DNA of 64,000 nt from Oceanisphaera sp. IT1-181 (GTDB lineage: Bacteria > Pseudomonadota > Gammaproteobacteria > Enterobacterales > Aeromonadaceae), in NCBI RefSeq assembly GCF_033807535.1, contig NZ_CP136856.1, positions 3,028,501 to 3,092,500 of the forward strand, in the 5' to 3' direction. Shown here piece after piece: positions 26,305 to 35,853 of this stretch. Position 1 is the first letter of the stretch. Every line of letters begins with the position of its first letter. Below the pieces are notes generated by a model. That model was not told the origin of the DNA. It made no database searches and worked only from the letters and a program-made list of their open reading frames with translations. Position numbers and translations under genes: made by a program.

Positions 26305-27773
26305 TACATCATCACCACATCAAATTGCTCTTGGTTATACAAAGGCTCGCTATTGACCTTTACTTGCTTACCGATAAACACTTCCAGCTCGGCCAACATA
26401 TGGGAGTCATCCTCTTGCAAGGCTGACGCCACCGCCAACGCCGCATATACCACAAACTTGTCTGCGTCATAGGCTTTATTCACGCGCGTAATTTCACGCA
26501 AGATTTCATAGCAGACACTTTCTACGGTTTTCACCCGTGCGCGGCCATTACACTCTGGGCAAGCCCCACATAAAATATGCTCTAGGCTTTCTCGGGTGCG
26601 CTTGCGCGTCATTTCCACCAGGCCCAACTGGGAGAAGCCATTGACGTTGGTTTTAGCTCTGTCTTTTGCCAGTGCCAGCTCCAGGCTGAGTAACACACGG
26701 CGCTTATGGTCTTGGTCGTACATATCGATAAAGTCGATGATGATGATGCCACCAAGGTTGCGCAGTCGTAACTGGCGAGCAATGGCTTGGGTGGCTTCGG
26801 TATTGGTATTGAAGATAGTTTCTTCGAGATTACGATGGCCAACAAAGGCGCCGGTATTAATATCGACCGTGGTCATGGCCTCGGTTTGATCGATGATCAA
26901 ATAGCCGCCAGATTTCAACTCAACTTTGCGATTTAGCGCGCGCTGAATTTCGTTCTCCACATCATATAAGTCGAAAATGGGCGACTCACCTTGGTAGTAC
27001 TCAATTTTGCCGGAGAGTTCAGGCACAAACTCATCCACAAAACCGCGCAACACTTCACAGGTGCTGCGCGAGTCCACCCGAATACGGTCCAGCTCGGCGC
27101 CGACAAAATCCCGCACTATGCGACAGCTCAGGCCTAAGTCTTCATACATCATGGAGCACGACGAGTAGGTACCGCGGCGCTCTTGGATCTTACGCCATAG
27201 GCGCTTTAAGAAGGCCGCATCTTGGGCCAGCTCCGCCGCGCCCACGCCTTCTGCGGCGGTGCGAATAATGTAGCCGCCCTGCTCATCCACATAGGCACCG
27301 ACGATGGCTTTCAGTCGTTCGCGCTCTTGCTCTGAGTCGATACGCTGCGATACGCCCACATAAGCGCTGCCCGGCATAAACACCAAGTAGCGCGAGGGCA
27401 AGGTAATGTCGGTGGTGAGGCGCGCGCCCTTAGTACCGAGCGGATCTTTGACCACTTGCACCACTATGTCTTGGCCTTGACGTACCAGCTCTGCAATATT
27501 GCCGACCTGAAAATGCGCCTGCTCTTTGGTTGCTACGCACTCGGTGTGCGGCACTATATCGGAGGCATGCAAAAAGGCGGCACGTTCCCCGCCAATATCA
27601 ACAAAGGCCGCCTGCATGCCGGGTAACACTCGGCTGACTTTGCCTTTGTAAATATTGCCGACGATACCACGGCGCGCTTGGCGCTCCACATGCACTTCCT
27701 GCAAAATCCCGTTTTCGACCAGCGCAACTCGGGTTTCTGCAGGCGTCACATTAATAATGAGTTCTGCCGACAT
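26304..27773 (-). CDS. rng: Ribonuclease G
   Basis: RNase G is an endoribonuclease of the RNase E/G family that matures the 5' end of 16S rRNA and degrades some mRNAs. The product is 489 aa with an S1 domain at about 35-120, the catalytic core with metal ligands in MTTVDINTG and IIIIDFIDMYDQDHKRRV, and the Zn-link-like CGACPECNG. There is no RNase E-type C-terminal scaffold. It lies between maf and yhdP as in E. coli. Confidence 0.96.
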   Translation of the reverse strand: MSAELIINVTPAETRVALVENGILQEVHVERQARRGIVGNIYKGKVSRVLPGMQAAFVDIGGERAAFLHASDIVPHTECVATKEQAHFQVGNIAELVRQGQDIVVQVVKDPLGTKGARLTTDITLPSRYLVFMPGSAYVGVSQRIDSEQERERLKAIVGAYVDEQGGYIIRTAAEGVGAAELAQDAAFLKRLWRKIQERRGTYSSCSMMYEDLGLSCRIVRDFVGAELDRIRVDSRSTCEVLRGFVDEFVPELSGKIEYYQGESPIFDLYDVENEIQRALNRKVELKSGGYLIIDQTEAMTTVDINTGAFVGHRNLEETIFNTNTEATQAIARQLRLRNLGGIIIIDFIDMYDQDHKRRVLLSLELALAKDRAKTNVNGFSQLGLVEMTRKRTRESLEHILCGACPECNGRARVKTVESVCYEILREITRVNKAYDADKFVVYAALAVASALQEDDSHMLAELEVFIGKQVKVNSEPLYNQEQFDVVMM

Positions 27774-27837
27774 GGATACCGTCCATAGAAAAAGTGAATA
27801 GGCTTAAACTAACATAGATTGGCGCCGAGATAAGGAG

Positions 27838-28416
27838 TCAAACAGCTAAAAGCCCCGCCGCTTGCAACAGGCTGCGGGTTTCTACTAAGGGCAAGCCCAC
27901 CACCGAGCTGTAGCTGCCATTAATGTGCACCACAAAACTGCCGCCTGCGCCTTGAATACCATAACCGCCCGCTTTATCAATCGGCTCACCGCTGTGCCAA
28001 TAACCTTCAATATCCGCTTCGGTTAAGACTCTAAAAGTCACTTGTGTCGAGACTAACACTTCGCTGAGCTTAGCATTCGCGAGCAACGCCATGGCGGTTA
28101 ACACCAGATGGCTGCGACCCGATAAACGGCGCAACATGTCCATGCCATCAGCTTGATCACGGGGTTTTTCCAACACGCTTCCATCCAGCACCACTATGGT
28201 ATCGCCGGCCAGCACAGGGCGGTCTTCAGGCACAGCCAGTGCGGCACCGGCGCGCGCCTTATCGCGAGCTAAACGCTGCACATAAAGGGTCGCATCTTCA
28301 TTAGGTTGTTGCTGTTCTGCAACGTCGGGCCGCAATACGTCAAAGGTCACGCCTAACTGCACGAGTAATTCACGTCGGCGCGGTGAGCCTGAAGCAAGGT
28401 AAAGCTGTGGGGACAT
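27838..28416 (-). CDS. maf: Maf-family nucleotide pyrophosphatase (dTTP/UTP, YhdE type)
   Basis: Maf proteins hydrolyse noncanonical or excess nucleoside triphosphates; the YhdE branch acts on dTTP, UTP and pseudo-UTP. The product is 192 aa with the signature LASGSPRRRELLVQLG at 7-22, GDTIVVLDG and YGIQGAGGSFVVHINGSYSSVVGLPL. The position between rng and mreD indicates the YhdE orthologue. It is separated from rng by 64 bp and from mreD by a repeat-bearing spacer. Confidence 0.93.
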   Translation of the reverse strand: MSPQLYLASGSPRRRELLVQLGVTFDVLRPDVAEQQQPNEDATLYVQRLARDKARAGAALAVPEDRPVLAGDTIVVLDGSVLEKPRDQADGMDMLRRLSGRSHLVLTAMALLANAKLSEVLVSTQVTFRVLTEADIEGYWHSGEPIDKAGGYGIQGAGGSFVVHINGSYSSVVGLPLVETRSLLQAAGLLAV

Positions 28417-28426
28417 TGAAAATTCC

Positions 28427-28537
28427 GTGAAGGGTAAGGTATGAAGTGCGAGACGTTAAATACAGCATATTGTGAGACGTAGACCTTGAATCTTCATGCA
28501 GGGGCGCTCTCCTCTCCCCTAACGCCTCACGCATCAC
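28427..28537. repeat. Inverted pair of heptamer arrays between maf and mreD
   Basis: The left arm (28,427-28,461) reads GTGAAGG, GTAAGGT, ATGAAGT, GCGAGAC, GTTAAAT. The right arm (28,510-28,537) is TCCTCTC, CCCTAAC, GCCTCAC, GCATCAC, the reverse-complement type. They flank about 50 bp without other features. Confidence 0.6.
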
Positions 28538-28543
28538 ATCGAC

Positions 28544-29032
28544 CTAAGTGATGGCGAAGCGGCGGCGTACGTTGCGCAGTAGCAAAAACACCCAAGGCCA
28601 AAACACCATGCTGCTGACGATGGACCAAAAATAATGGTAATCCAGCTGTATATCGCGATTCATATAGGCGGCCCAAAAAATCAGCAGCTTATTTAAAATA
28701 GCCAAGGCGGCCACCAAAAACGCCTGTTGCCACACCGAATAGTTGCGCATGCGCTGAAATTGCGACGCCGCTAAATAAACGGGGATCACCAAGGCCAAGG
28801 CATGTACGCCCAACACAGAGCCGAGCAGTAAGTCATGCAACAAACCGACACAAAATGCCGTGCCTACGTTAGCCCTATGGGGCAGCGCAATCGACCAGTA
28901 AATCAAGGCCAGTAGCAACCAGTCGGGGCGAAACGGCATGATTAAATCCGGTAACGGTAACACGGATAAAATCAGCGCCAGCAATAAGCTGCCCGCTATA
29001 ATTGCTCGACTTTTTAAGGAAAAACTTCTCAT
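28544..29032 (-). CDS. mreD: Rod shape-determining protein MreD
   Basis: MreD is an integral membrane protein of the elongasome, working with MreB, MreC, RodA and PBP2 in lateral wall synthesis. The product is 162 aa with about five hydrophobic segments and the family feature FRPDWLLLALIYWSIALPHR at about 34-53. Its start overlaps the mreC stop by 4 bp (ATGA). It is third in the mreB-mreC-mreD order. Confidence 0.93.
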   Translation of the reverse strand: MRSFSLKSRAIIAGSLLLALILSVLPLPDLIMPFRPDWLLLALIYWSIALPHRANVGTAFCVGLLHDLLLGSVLGVHALALVIPVYLAASQFQRMRNYSVWQQAFLVAALAILNKLLIFWAAYMNRDIQLDYHYFWSIVSSMVFWPWVFLLLRNVRRRFAIT

Positions 29033-29976
29033 TCGGATACCTGCTCAGCCGTGGCTGACGAGCTTTGGCTCTTAGCATCAGTCTTGGGTTCAGTGCTGGA
29101 CTCAGTGCTGAGTTCAGCGTCTGCATCGGCCAACTCCTCATCGGACTCGCTCAGCTTTGGCTCGGGCCACAACAGCAACAAATAACGTACCCTATCTAGG
29201 GCCGCAAAGGGCTGTACTCGAATATCGGCAAACGGCTGCCCCTCTTCATAGCCCACCCGATGTACGCGCCCCACCGGATAACCTTCAGGAAACCGCCCCG
29301 CGAGCCCTGAGCTCAGCAGCACGTCGCCTTCTCTGATATCCGTATTGCGGGTAATGTTGTGCAGCAATAAGCGGTCTAGCTGACCACTGCCGCTGGCAAT
29401 GGCCCTAAGGTCGTTACGGGCCACGCGCACAGGAATACCGTGACTGGTATCCGTGATCAGCAACACTCGGCTGGTATTTTTACCCACCGAAATCACCTGC
29501 CCCACCACGCCTTGCTCATTTAGCACCGGCTGACCTTCAAATACGCCCACTAGGGTGCCTTTATCGATCACCACTTGATGGGAAAAGGGATCCGTATCCA
29601 CCGCCAAGATTTCGGCCACCATACGCCGCGTATCTCTGCGCACCGGTGAGCCCAATAAATCACGCAGCCGTTTATTCTCTTGCTCCAAATGGCTCAAAAG
29701 TAATAAATCATCACGTAATAAGAACAGCTCATTTTCCTGCCGTTTCGACTGGGCAAGCAGGGTTTGATTGGTCATCAACTGATTGGAGGCGGAGTCCAGC
29801 ATCCAACGCGGGCTATTGGCGAGGTATTGCAGCGGACTCACTAAGGTATTGAGGTACAGTTTGGCGCTGGTGAAGCTTTGATAACGGCCATCGGCAATAA
29901 TCAGCAACAAGGAGGCCACCACGGCTAGCGCTAAGCGGATAGGGAGTGAGGGGCCTCGACCAAAAATAGGTTTCAT
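29029..29976 (-). CDS. mreC: Rod shape-determining protein MreC
   Basis: MreC is a bitopic periplasmic scaffold of the elongasome. The product is 315 aa: a membrane anchor at about 10-28, a coiled coil at about 65-110 (LLAQSKRQENELFLLRDDLL), the beta-barrel MreC domain (GQPVLNEQGVVGQVISVG), and a low-complexity Ser/Glu/Asp-rich tail from about 275. It lies 50 bp after mreB and overlaps mreD. Confidence 0.94.
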   Translation of the reverse strand: MKPIFGRGPSLPIRLALAVVASLLLIIADGRYQSFTSAKLYLNTLVSPLQYLANSPRWMLDSASNQLMTNQTLLAQSKRQENELFLLRDDLLLLSHLEQENKRLRDLLGSPVRRDTRRMVAEILAVDTDPFSHQVVIDKGTLVGVFEGQPVLNEQGVVGQVISVGKNTSRVLLITDTSHGIPVRVARNDLRAIASGSGQLDRLLLHNITRNTDIREGDVLLSSGLAGRFPEGYPVGRVHRVGYEEGQPFADIRVQPFAALDRVRYLLLLWPEPKLSESDEELADADAELSTESSTEPKTDAKSQSSSATAEQVSE

Positions 29977-30026
29977 GGTGCAAACTTCATGGCGTTAGAG
30001 ATAGGCCGAGCAGCTCGGCCTGATGA

Positions 30027-31070
30027 TTAATCGTAATGGAACAAGTCTCCACCGTGCATATCAAGCATCTCTAACGCCTTACCGCCGCCGCGCGCCACGC
30101 AGGTAAGCGGATCATCAGCCACAACTACCGGAATGCCGGTTTCTTCCATTAATAACCGGTCTATATCGCGCAACAACGCACCACCGCCGGTTAATACCAT
30201 GCCGCGCTCTGCGATATCGGACGCTAGCTCAGGCGGCGACTGTTCGAGGGCCATCATAACGGCACTGACGATGCCGGTCAGCGGCTCTTGCAGCGCTTCT
30301 AAAATTTCATTGGAGTTAAGTGTGAAACTGCGTGGCACACCCTCGGCCAAGTTACGACCGCGCACTTCAATTTCCAGTACTTCGTCACCGGGATAGGCGG
30401 AGCCCACTTCATGCTTAATGCGCTCAGCCGTGGCTTCACCGATCAAGGATCCGTAGTTACGACGCACATAGTTAATAATGGCTTCATCGAAGCGGTCGCC
30501 ACCCACGCGTACTGATTGGGAATAAACCACGCCATTCAGCGAGATAATGGCCACTTCTGTGGTACCACCACCAATATCAACCACCATGGATCCGGTCGCT
30601 TCAGACACCGGTAAGCCGGCACCGATGGCCGCAGCCATGGGCTCATCAATCAAATACACTTCACGCGCGCCCGCGCCCAAGGCGGACTCTTTGATGGCAC
30701 GGCGTTCCACTTGCGTAGAACCGCAGGGCACACAAATCAGTACTCGAGGGCTGGGGCGGAAAAAATTATTGTCATGCACTTGTTTAATAAAGTGCTGGAG
30801 CATTTTTTCGGTCACATAAAAGTCGGCAATCACACCGTCTTTCATCGGCCGAATCGCCGCTATATTTCCAGGGGTTCGACCCAACATTTGCTTAGCTGCA
30901 TGACCCACGGCGGCAACGTTTTGCTTTTGGCCCGATTTATCTTGACGAAGCGCCACAACGGAGGGCTCGTTAAGAACAATACCTTGGTCTTTAACGTAGA
31001 TGAGAGTGTTGGCCGTGCCCAAATCAATCGAGAGATCGTTGGAAAACATGCCACTTAGCTTTTTAAACAT
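30027..31070 (-). CDS. mreB: Actin-like cell shape protein MreB
   Basis: MreB is the bacterial actin that guides peripheral cell wall synthesis. The product is 347 aa with the phosphate-binding loops LSIDLGTANTLIYVKDQGI at about 13-31 and VVDIGGGTTEVAIISL, plus LTGGGALLRDIDRLL near the end. It is the first gene of mreBCD and divergent from a PLP-enzyme gene. The 173-bp spacer must hold its promoter, but I cannot single out a good one. Confidence 0.97.
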   Translation of the reverse strand: MFKKLSGMFSNDLSIDLGTANTLIYVKDQGIVLNEPSVVALRQDKSGQKQNVAAVGHAAKQMLGRTPGNIAAIRPMKDGVIADFYVTEKMLQHFIKQVHDNNFFRPSPRVLICVPCGSTQVERRAIKESALGAGAREVYLIDEPMAAAIGAGLPVSEATGSMVVDIGGGTTEVAIISLNGVVYSQSVRVGGDRFDEAIINYVRRNYGSLIGEATAERIKHEVGSAYPGDEVLEIEVRGRNLAEGVPRSFTLNSNEILEALQEPLTGIVSAVMMALEQSPPELASDIAERGMVLTGGGALLRDIDRLLMEETGIPVVVADDPLTCVARGGGKALEMLDMHGGDLFHYD

Positions 31071-31243
31071 ATGCTGAAGGGGACCTTGGATTAAGAAAGC
31101 GTGAAAGTGCGGCTAACTTTATCAATGCAGCCTATCACTGGCAAGGAACATGCATGGCTAAATACGCACCGGAGCGGGTATGAGTTTCAATAAACCAATA
31201 AGTTCCCTAAACTTAGGCTCTCATTCTTTTTAATTTTAATTTT

Positions 31244-32206
31244 GTGGCTTCTCTCAGCTCTTGGCAGCAGTTGTACTCACCTGCTACCCCTTCACCTTTG
31301 CAGCCGTTAGTGCACCCCTTACTCAGCCAACACCAAATCAAACTCTGGGTGAAACGTGATGACCTGTTGCACGCCACTATTTCTGGCAATAAATGGCGAA
31401 AGCTAAAATATCCCTTACGCCATGCCATTGAAAGCCAAGCCACAGGGCTGCTTAGCTTTGGGGGGGCTTACTCCAATCATTTACATGCGCTGGCCGCCAT
31501 TGGTCAACAACTGGCGCTACCAACGCTTGCCATCGTGCGCGGCGAAGCCAGCAGCCAGCATAATCCCACGTTAACGGATGCCCGCCGCTGGGGCATGAGC
31601 TTGGAATTTGTCGACCGCCAACAATATCGCCTGCGCCAAGACTCCCGTTGGCTCGCAGAGCTAAGCGCGCGGTATCCGGGTTATTACCTCATACCTGAAG
31701 GAGGCAGCTGCGCAGGGGCACTACCGGGCGTGGCCGAACTGTGGTCGGAACTAGCAGCGCAATTCAGATCATCCTCTGCGTGGCCGTTACCTAGCACTAT
31801 CGACCACTTGATCTTACCGGTCGCCAGTGGCGGCACCCTAGCCGGGTTAATCTCGACGCGCCCCGCAGCCAGCCAGCTTACAGGCTATGCAGTATTAAAA
31901 GGGGCGTCTTGGCTTAAAGAAGAAGTCTGTGCGCTATACCCAGCAGCGGCACAAGATAACGGCTGGCAGTTGCGGCTAGATCACCACGGCGGCGGCTACG
32001 CCAAAAGCTCGATTGAAGATCGAGCCGCAATAGCACTGTTGAGCGAGCAACTGGCGCTACCACTGGAGCCCATTTACAGCGGCAAAGCCATATTGGGGCT
32101 ATTTCGTGATATTGCCGCCGGTTACTATCCCGCCCATAGCCAACTGGTGTTTTTACACACCGGTGGACTCCAAGGCACACGCAGTGCCTTAAGCCGTAAG
32201 CCGTAG
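31244..32206 (+). CDS. PLP-dependent ACC deaminase/D-cysteine desulfhydrase family protein
   Basis: This 320-aa enzyme belongs to the fold-type II PLP family that includes 1-aminocyclopropane-1-carboxylate deaminase and D-cysteine desulfhydrase. It has KRDDLLHATISGNKWRKLKY at 37-56 with the likely PLP lysine in SGNKWRK, FGGAYSNHLHALAA, and PVASGGTLAGL for phosphate binding. The true substrate is unclear; D-cysteine breakdown is the more common role in gammaproteobacteria. The assigned start is GTG at 31,244 with no clear ribosome-binding site, so the N-terminus is uncertain. Confidence 0.85.
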   Translation: MASLSSWQQLYSPATPSPLQPLVHPLLSQHQIKLWVKRDDLLHATISGNKWRKLKYPLRHAIESQATGLLSFGGAYSNHLHALAAIGQQLALPTLAIVRGEASSQHNPTLTDARRWGMSLEFVDRQQYRLRQDSRWLAELSARYPGYYLIPEGGSCAGALPGVAELWSELAAQFRSSSAWPLPSTIDHLILPVASGGTLAGLISTRPAASQLTGYAVLKGASWLKEEVCALYPAAAQDNGWQLRLDHHGGGYAKSSIEDRAAIALLSEQLALPLEPIYSGKAILGLFRDIAAGYYPAHSQLVFLHTGGLQGTRSALSRKP

Positions 32207-32227
32207 CCGTGACGTTACGGCCAGCGA

Positions 32228-34216
32228 TTATCTACTCGCAGTAAGCTTGCTCTTGGCTGAGAGCTTATTAGTCGCTGAAGGCTTCTGAGTAACGGTCCTA
32301 TCTTTAGCAGTGGCTGACTCAGGATAGGCAAAAAAGTAGCCTTGGCCCCCATACACGCCCAGTTGGGATAAACACTGCCATTCGGCTTTGGTTTCTACGC
32401 CCATGGCGATCACCTTAGTGTTACTGCCCGCACAATTACCAATGAGGCTGCTGACCGCCATTTGGTTAAGGGGTTTGGTATTAATGTCATGTACTAAGCT
32501 GGGATGCAGTTTAAGATAATCCAAATGATAATCAGATATATACTGGGTACTCACTACATCTTGGCCCGCATGATCCACCGCCAACTGGCAACCTAATGCT
32601 TTTAGGGCGCGCAGCGGTTTCACCAGCGCTTGAAAATGGCGACTCACTTGTGCTTCAGATAAATCAATCACTAGCTTATTCAGTTGTGACTTAGGATATT
32701 GCAGTAATTCAAATATCAGCCAGTTATAATACTTGCGGTGTAACAAGCTAGTCGCCGACAGGTTAACCGCCAAAATAACACCCAGCTCAGTATCGGGTAA
32801 GTGCGCTAGCGCTTGAGAGATAATATTGCGGTCCAACTCTTGGAGCAGCCCACATTTTTCCGCCATCGGAAAAAACTGTCTCGCCGATAACTCACGACCT
32901 TGCTCATCCTGAATGCGTGCCAGCAATTCATACATAATAGGCGCTTGATCAGGCGCCTGATAAATACCTTGGCGGTCGAGCTGAATTTTTTCTTGGGCTA
33001 ATACTCGGCTTAGCAAAGTACGCCAACGCACCGTGCCCTTGCCCATGTTTTCTTCGGTGACGCCTTTGTAATACATAAAGTAGCCGTCGCCGCCCTGCAG
33101 CTCTGCACTGCGTAGTGCCAGCTCAGCTTCTGCGCATACTTGCAAAATCGGCTCTCCAAATTGAAAACAGACCCCACCGATATAAATGGCCGGATCCGTA
33201 ATCTCATCTGGCCAGTTGAGACGACGTAATAATTTCATCACTTGGCGTGCCGCCTCTTGGGCCTCACTTTCCACGGTATTGGGCAATAACAAGGCAAAGG
33301 TAGTGCCCGTATAACGCGCTTGTAAGGCGCCGGATATACCGCGCACAAAATGGCCCATATAAATAGCCGCAGCCGTGAGTATTTCATCGCCACGTTCATA
33401 GCCAAAATGATAATTAATTTGTTCTAAATCTTGAATCTCCACTAATAAGAGCGCGCCACCATGGTCAGTCGAATCATTGAGCGCCGCTTCTAGCCGGTTA
33501 TCAAAAAAGACCCGGTTACCAATGCCAATTCTTTTATCAACAAACACATTTGCGCGAATAAAAGAGTCAAATCGACTGCGCTCTTTACTGGCATTGTTAA
33601 GATCCAGTAATAATTTATCAAGTGCTTGGCTGGCTTGATGAGGCCACTCAAGATGCGTGTCATGCACTAATGAATTCAATTGATCTTGCAGTATGTATTT
33701 GCCACGTAAATCTAATAATTCTAAGCCACGAAGCTGGCGGCGAAACCAGCGCAACATCAATAACGAGCCCACAAACACCAAGCCTATGGCACTTAAAATA
33801 CCCGCGAGATCGATAAAAGAATGATCGATATTATAAAAAGGCGGCCGCAGCACCACACGCGCAGATAAATTAGCTTCCGCTTTCAGCGGCGCTACATATT
33901 CCATGGTAAACACATCACCGGCCGTGGCCGCCGCATCAACGCGGGCATAATGATAGACAGGGATATCATCACGCAGCACGGTAAAGTCGATAATACCGCC
34001 CACTTCCAGTATTTTTGGCAGCCAGACGTCAATCACTTCGGGCTTTGCGCCTGGCTGCCAGCCCTCGTCAACCAGTCGTAATACAGTGTCGACTTGGCGC
34101 TGCTGATACAAAGCACCCACCTGATAAAAACTGATGCCGGCGCCAATCAACACAATGACCACTGCCGTCAACATAAATAAGCTAATGGTAGTAATAAGCT
34201 GGTTTGTAAATTTCAT
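32228..34216 (-). CDS. csrD: RNase E specificity factor CsrD (degenerate GGDEF-EAL protein)
   Basis: CsrD promotes RNase E-dependent decay of the sRNAs CsrB and CsrC, so it adjusts free CsrA. The product is 662 aa: a membrane segment at about 10-33, a periplasmic sensor part, a second membrane segment at about 137-156, a coiled region, then GGDEF and EAL domains. Both active sites are degenerate: TGTTF at about 303-307 replaces GGDEF and ELL at 430-432 replaces EAL, as expected for a CsrD that does not make or break c-di-GMP. The ATG at 34,214-34,216 has AAGGAT at the right distance; one two codons upstream is possible. It lies next to mreB, separated by one inserted gene. Confidence 0.88.
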   Translation of the reverse strand: MKFTNQLITTISLFMLTAVVIVLIGAGISFYQVGALYQQRQVDTVLRLVDEGWQPGAKPEVIDVWLPKILEVGGIIDFTVLRDDIPVYHYARVDAAATAGDVFTMEYVAPLKAEANLSARVVLRPPFYNIDHSFIDLAGILSAIGLVFVGSLLMLRWFRRQLRGLELLDLRGKYILQDQLNSLVHDTHLEWPHQASQALDKLLLDLNNASKERSRFDSFIRANVFVDKRIGIGNRVFFDNRLEAALNDSTDHGGALLLVEIQDLEQINYHFGYERGDEILTAAAIYMGHFVRGISGALQARYTGTTFALLLPNTVESEAQEAARQVMKLLRRLNWPDEITDPAIYIGGVCFQFGEPILQVCAEAELALRSAELQGGDGYFMYYKGVTEENMGKGTVRWRTLLSRVLAQEKIQLDRQGIYQAPDQAPIMYELLARIQDEQGRELSARQFFPMAEKCGLLQELDRNIISQALAHLPDTELGVILAVNLSATSLLHRKYYNWLIFELLQYPKSQLNKLVIDLSEAQVSRHFQALVKPLRALKALGCQLAVDHAGQDVVSTQYISDYHLDYLKLHPSLVHDINTKPLNQMAVSSLIGNCAGSNTKVIAMGVETKAEWQCLSQLGVYGGQGYFFAYPESATAKDRTVTQKPSATNKLSAKSKLTASR

Positions 34217-34511
34217 ACCCATCCTTGCAATACGCCATTGGCGTAAGCTAACTTCCCTGACCTGCCACTATCAAACACGAGTCTGAGCACGCAAAGTGCC
34301 CTAGCCTGACAAGGCGCATTATCCTAGCCTAGTGGTTAAAATAGCAATTCATTCATTTGTGCGCCCCAGAGGACTGATTAGTAGCAAAAAACTAAATTTA
34401 TGCGCTTAACTGCGACCATATGTGTCATTTGAATACCATTCAGCCAAGAGTGATGCCCAGCGTTTACTCATAATACCTACACGCTAAGCACGCTTAATGA
34501 GGCCAGAATAA

Positions 34512-34865
34512 ACCGCCAACTTCGCCCTGCCCTTAGGCGCCATCTTTAATTCAGATGGCCGCGCGCTGCGCATGGGCGTGTCTTTAGTGTTTGCCGCCAA
34601 TATCATGGGGCTAGACCTAGCTTGGACCGATTTTATGGCCATAGTGGTGATCGGCACGCTGCTGTCTACCGGCACCGCTGGCGTACCCGCCGCCGGCTTG
34701 GTCACCTTATCTGCCGTATTGAGCCTGTTTGGTTTGCCGCTAGAAATAGTGGCCTTAATCGCAGGCGTAGATGCCATCCTCAACATGGGTGGCACAGCTT
34801 CTAACGTAACCGGCGACATCATAGCCGCCGTGATCGATGAAAAAGAAACCGCACGCAGCACTTAG
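34512..34865 (+). pseudogene. Relic of a dicarboxylate/amino acid:cation symporter (C-terminal fragment)
   Basis: An open stretch of about 117 codons encodes only the C-terminal third of a DAACS-family (GltP/SstT-like) transporter. ALPLGAIFNSDGRALRMGVS corresponds to the family's ATxNMDGxA segment and STGTAGVPAAGLVTLS to the substrate-binding SxGxAGVPGxG loop, with NMGGTASNVTGDIIAA at the end. It starts directly after an in-frame stop (34,509-34,511) and there is no N-terminal half anywhere upstream. The stretches 34,217-34,511 and 34,866-35,103 hold nothing recognisable. Confidence 0.75.
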
Positions 34866-35103
34866 CTTTGATTGTGCATCGTAAAATAGCCGAGCCTGCA
34901 TTATTTTGGGCCATAGTATTGATTACGGCTAACTTTATACTGTGCTAGATCAAGTTTATGACAGGGATGCCATGTGCTGAGCGTCACAAGGATGTGGCTT
35001 AGCAGGTCGGTGAAGCTAACCTTTTGTCCGATATTTACCGTAAATAAACGACTAACCGACCTCATCAATTCTCGTCTAATTATTTAACTATTCACTAAAA
35101 ATA

Positions 35104-35127
35104 AAGGCCTCGCTTTCGCGAGGCCTT
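35104..35127 (-). terminator. Terminator of ssb
   Basis: A perfect 10-bp stem (AAGGCCTCGC / GCGAGGCCTT) with a 4-nt loop is followed on the minus strand by TTATTTTT, 46 bp past the ssb stop. Confidence 0.85.
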
Positions 35128-35173
35128 ATTGGCTAGTAAGTTATACGCACTAGCGCAATTCAAACGAGTCCGT

Positions 35174-35839
35174 CTAGAAGGGTATATCGTCGTCGAAATC
35201 CATTGGGGGTTCGTTATAGGTAGGCGCAGGTGTAGGTTGGTTTTGCGGGGCGGCAGGTTTATTCTGCTGCTGGCCGTAAGCGGGCTGACCTTGCGGGGCA
35301 GACTGCTGCTGATTGCCTTGCTGGCCACCCCAGTTGCCTTGACCACCTTGTTGCTGGTTGTCTTGCTGGCCGCCGTAAGACTGACCACCGCCCTGTTGCT
35401 GCTGTTGTCCGCCTTGTTGCTGGCCACCTTGTTGACCACCCCAGCCGCCTTGCTGACCGCCACCACCTTGACCACCACCGCCGCCTTGGGGCCGACCGCC
35501 GAGCATTTGCATGGTGCCGCCAATATCGACCACGATTTCGGTAGTGTATTTGTCTTGGCCGTCTTGGCCTTGCCATTTACGAGTCTGTAAGCGGCCTTCT
35601 ACGTAGACTTGTGAGCCTTTACGCAGATATTCGCCGACGATCTCTGCCAACTTGCCAAAGAAAACCACGCGGTGCCACTCGGTTCTTTCTTTCTGCTCGC
35701 CAGACTGCTTGTCACGCCAGGTTTCACTGGTGGCCAAGGTAATGTTGGCTACCGCATTTCCATTCGGCATATAACGTATTTCAGGATCCTGACCCAAATG
35801 GCCGATCAGGATAACTTTATTGATGCCTCTATTGGCCAT
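35174..35839 (-). CDS. ssb: Single-stranded DNA-binding protein SSB
   Basis: SSB coats single-stranded DNA and recruits replication and repair proteins. The product is 221 aa: an OB-fold domain at about 1-112 (MANRGINKVILIGHLGQDPE, TEWHRVVFFGKLAEIVGEYL), a long Gly/Gln-rich disordered linker at about 115-205, and the acidic tip DFDDDIPF that binds partner proteins. The linker is coded by repetitive CAG/GGT-rich DNA, which explains the many spurious antisense frames there. It is divergent from uvrA with one MFS gene between, a typical ssb-uvrA neighbourhood. Confidence 0.97.
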   Translation of the reverse strand: MANRGINKVILIGHLGQDPEIRYMPNGNAVANITLATSETWRDKQSGEQKERTEWHRVVFFGKLAEIVGEYLRKGSQVYVEGRLQTRKWQGQDGQDKYTTEIVVDIGGTMQMLGGRPQGGGGGQGGGGQQGGWGGQQGGQQQGGQQQQQGGGQSYGGQQDNQQQGGQGNWGGQQGNQQQSAPQGQPAYGQQQNKPAAPQNQPTPAPTYNEPPMDFDDDIPF

Positions 35840-35853
35840 AACTCGCTCCGCAC

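Noticed and set aside
32228..34216. An active diguanylate cyclase/phosphodiesterase
   Set aside because: Both GGDEF and EAL signatures are lost, and position and layout fit CsrD.
35095..35590. Long open frames on both strands over the ssb linker
   Set aside because: They follow from the repetitive Gly/Gln codons; the OB fold and DFDDDIPF tail fix the real frame.
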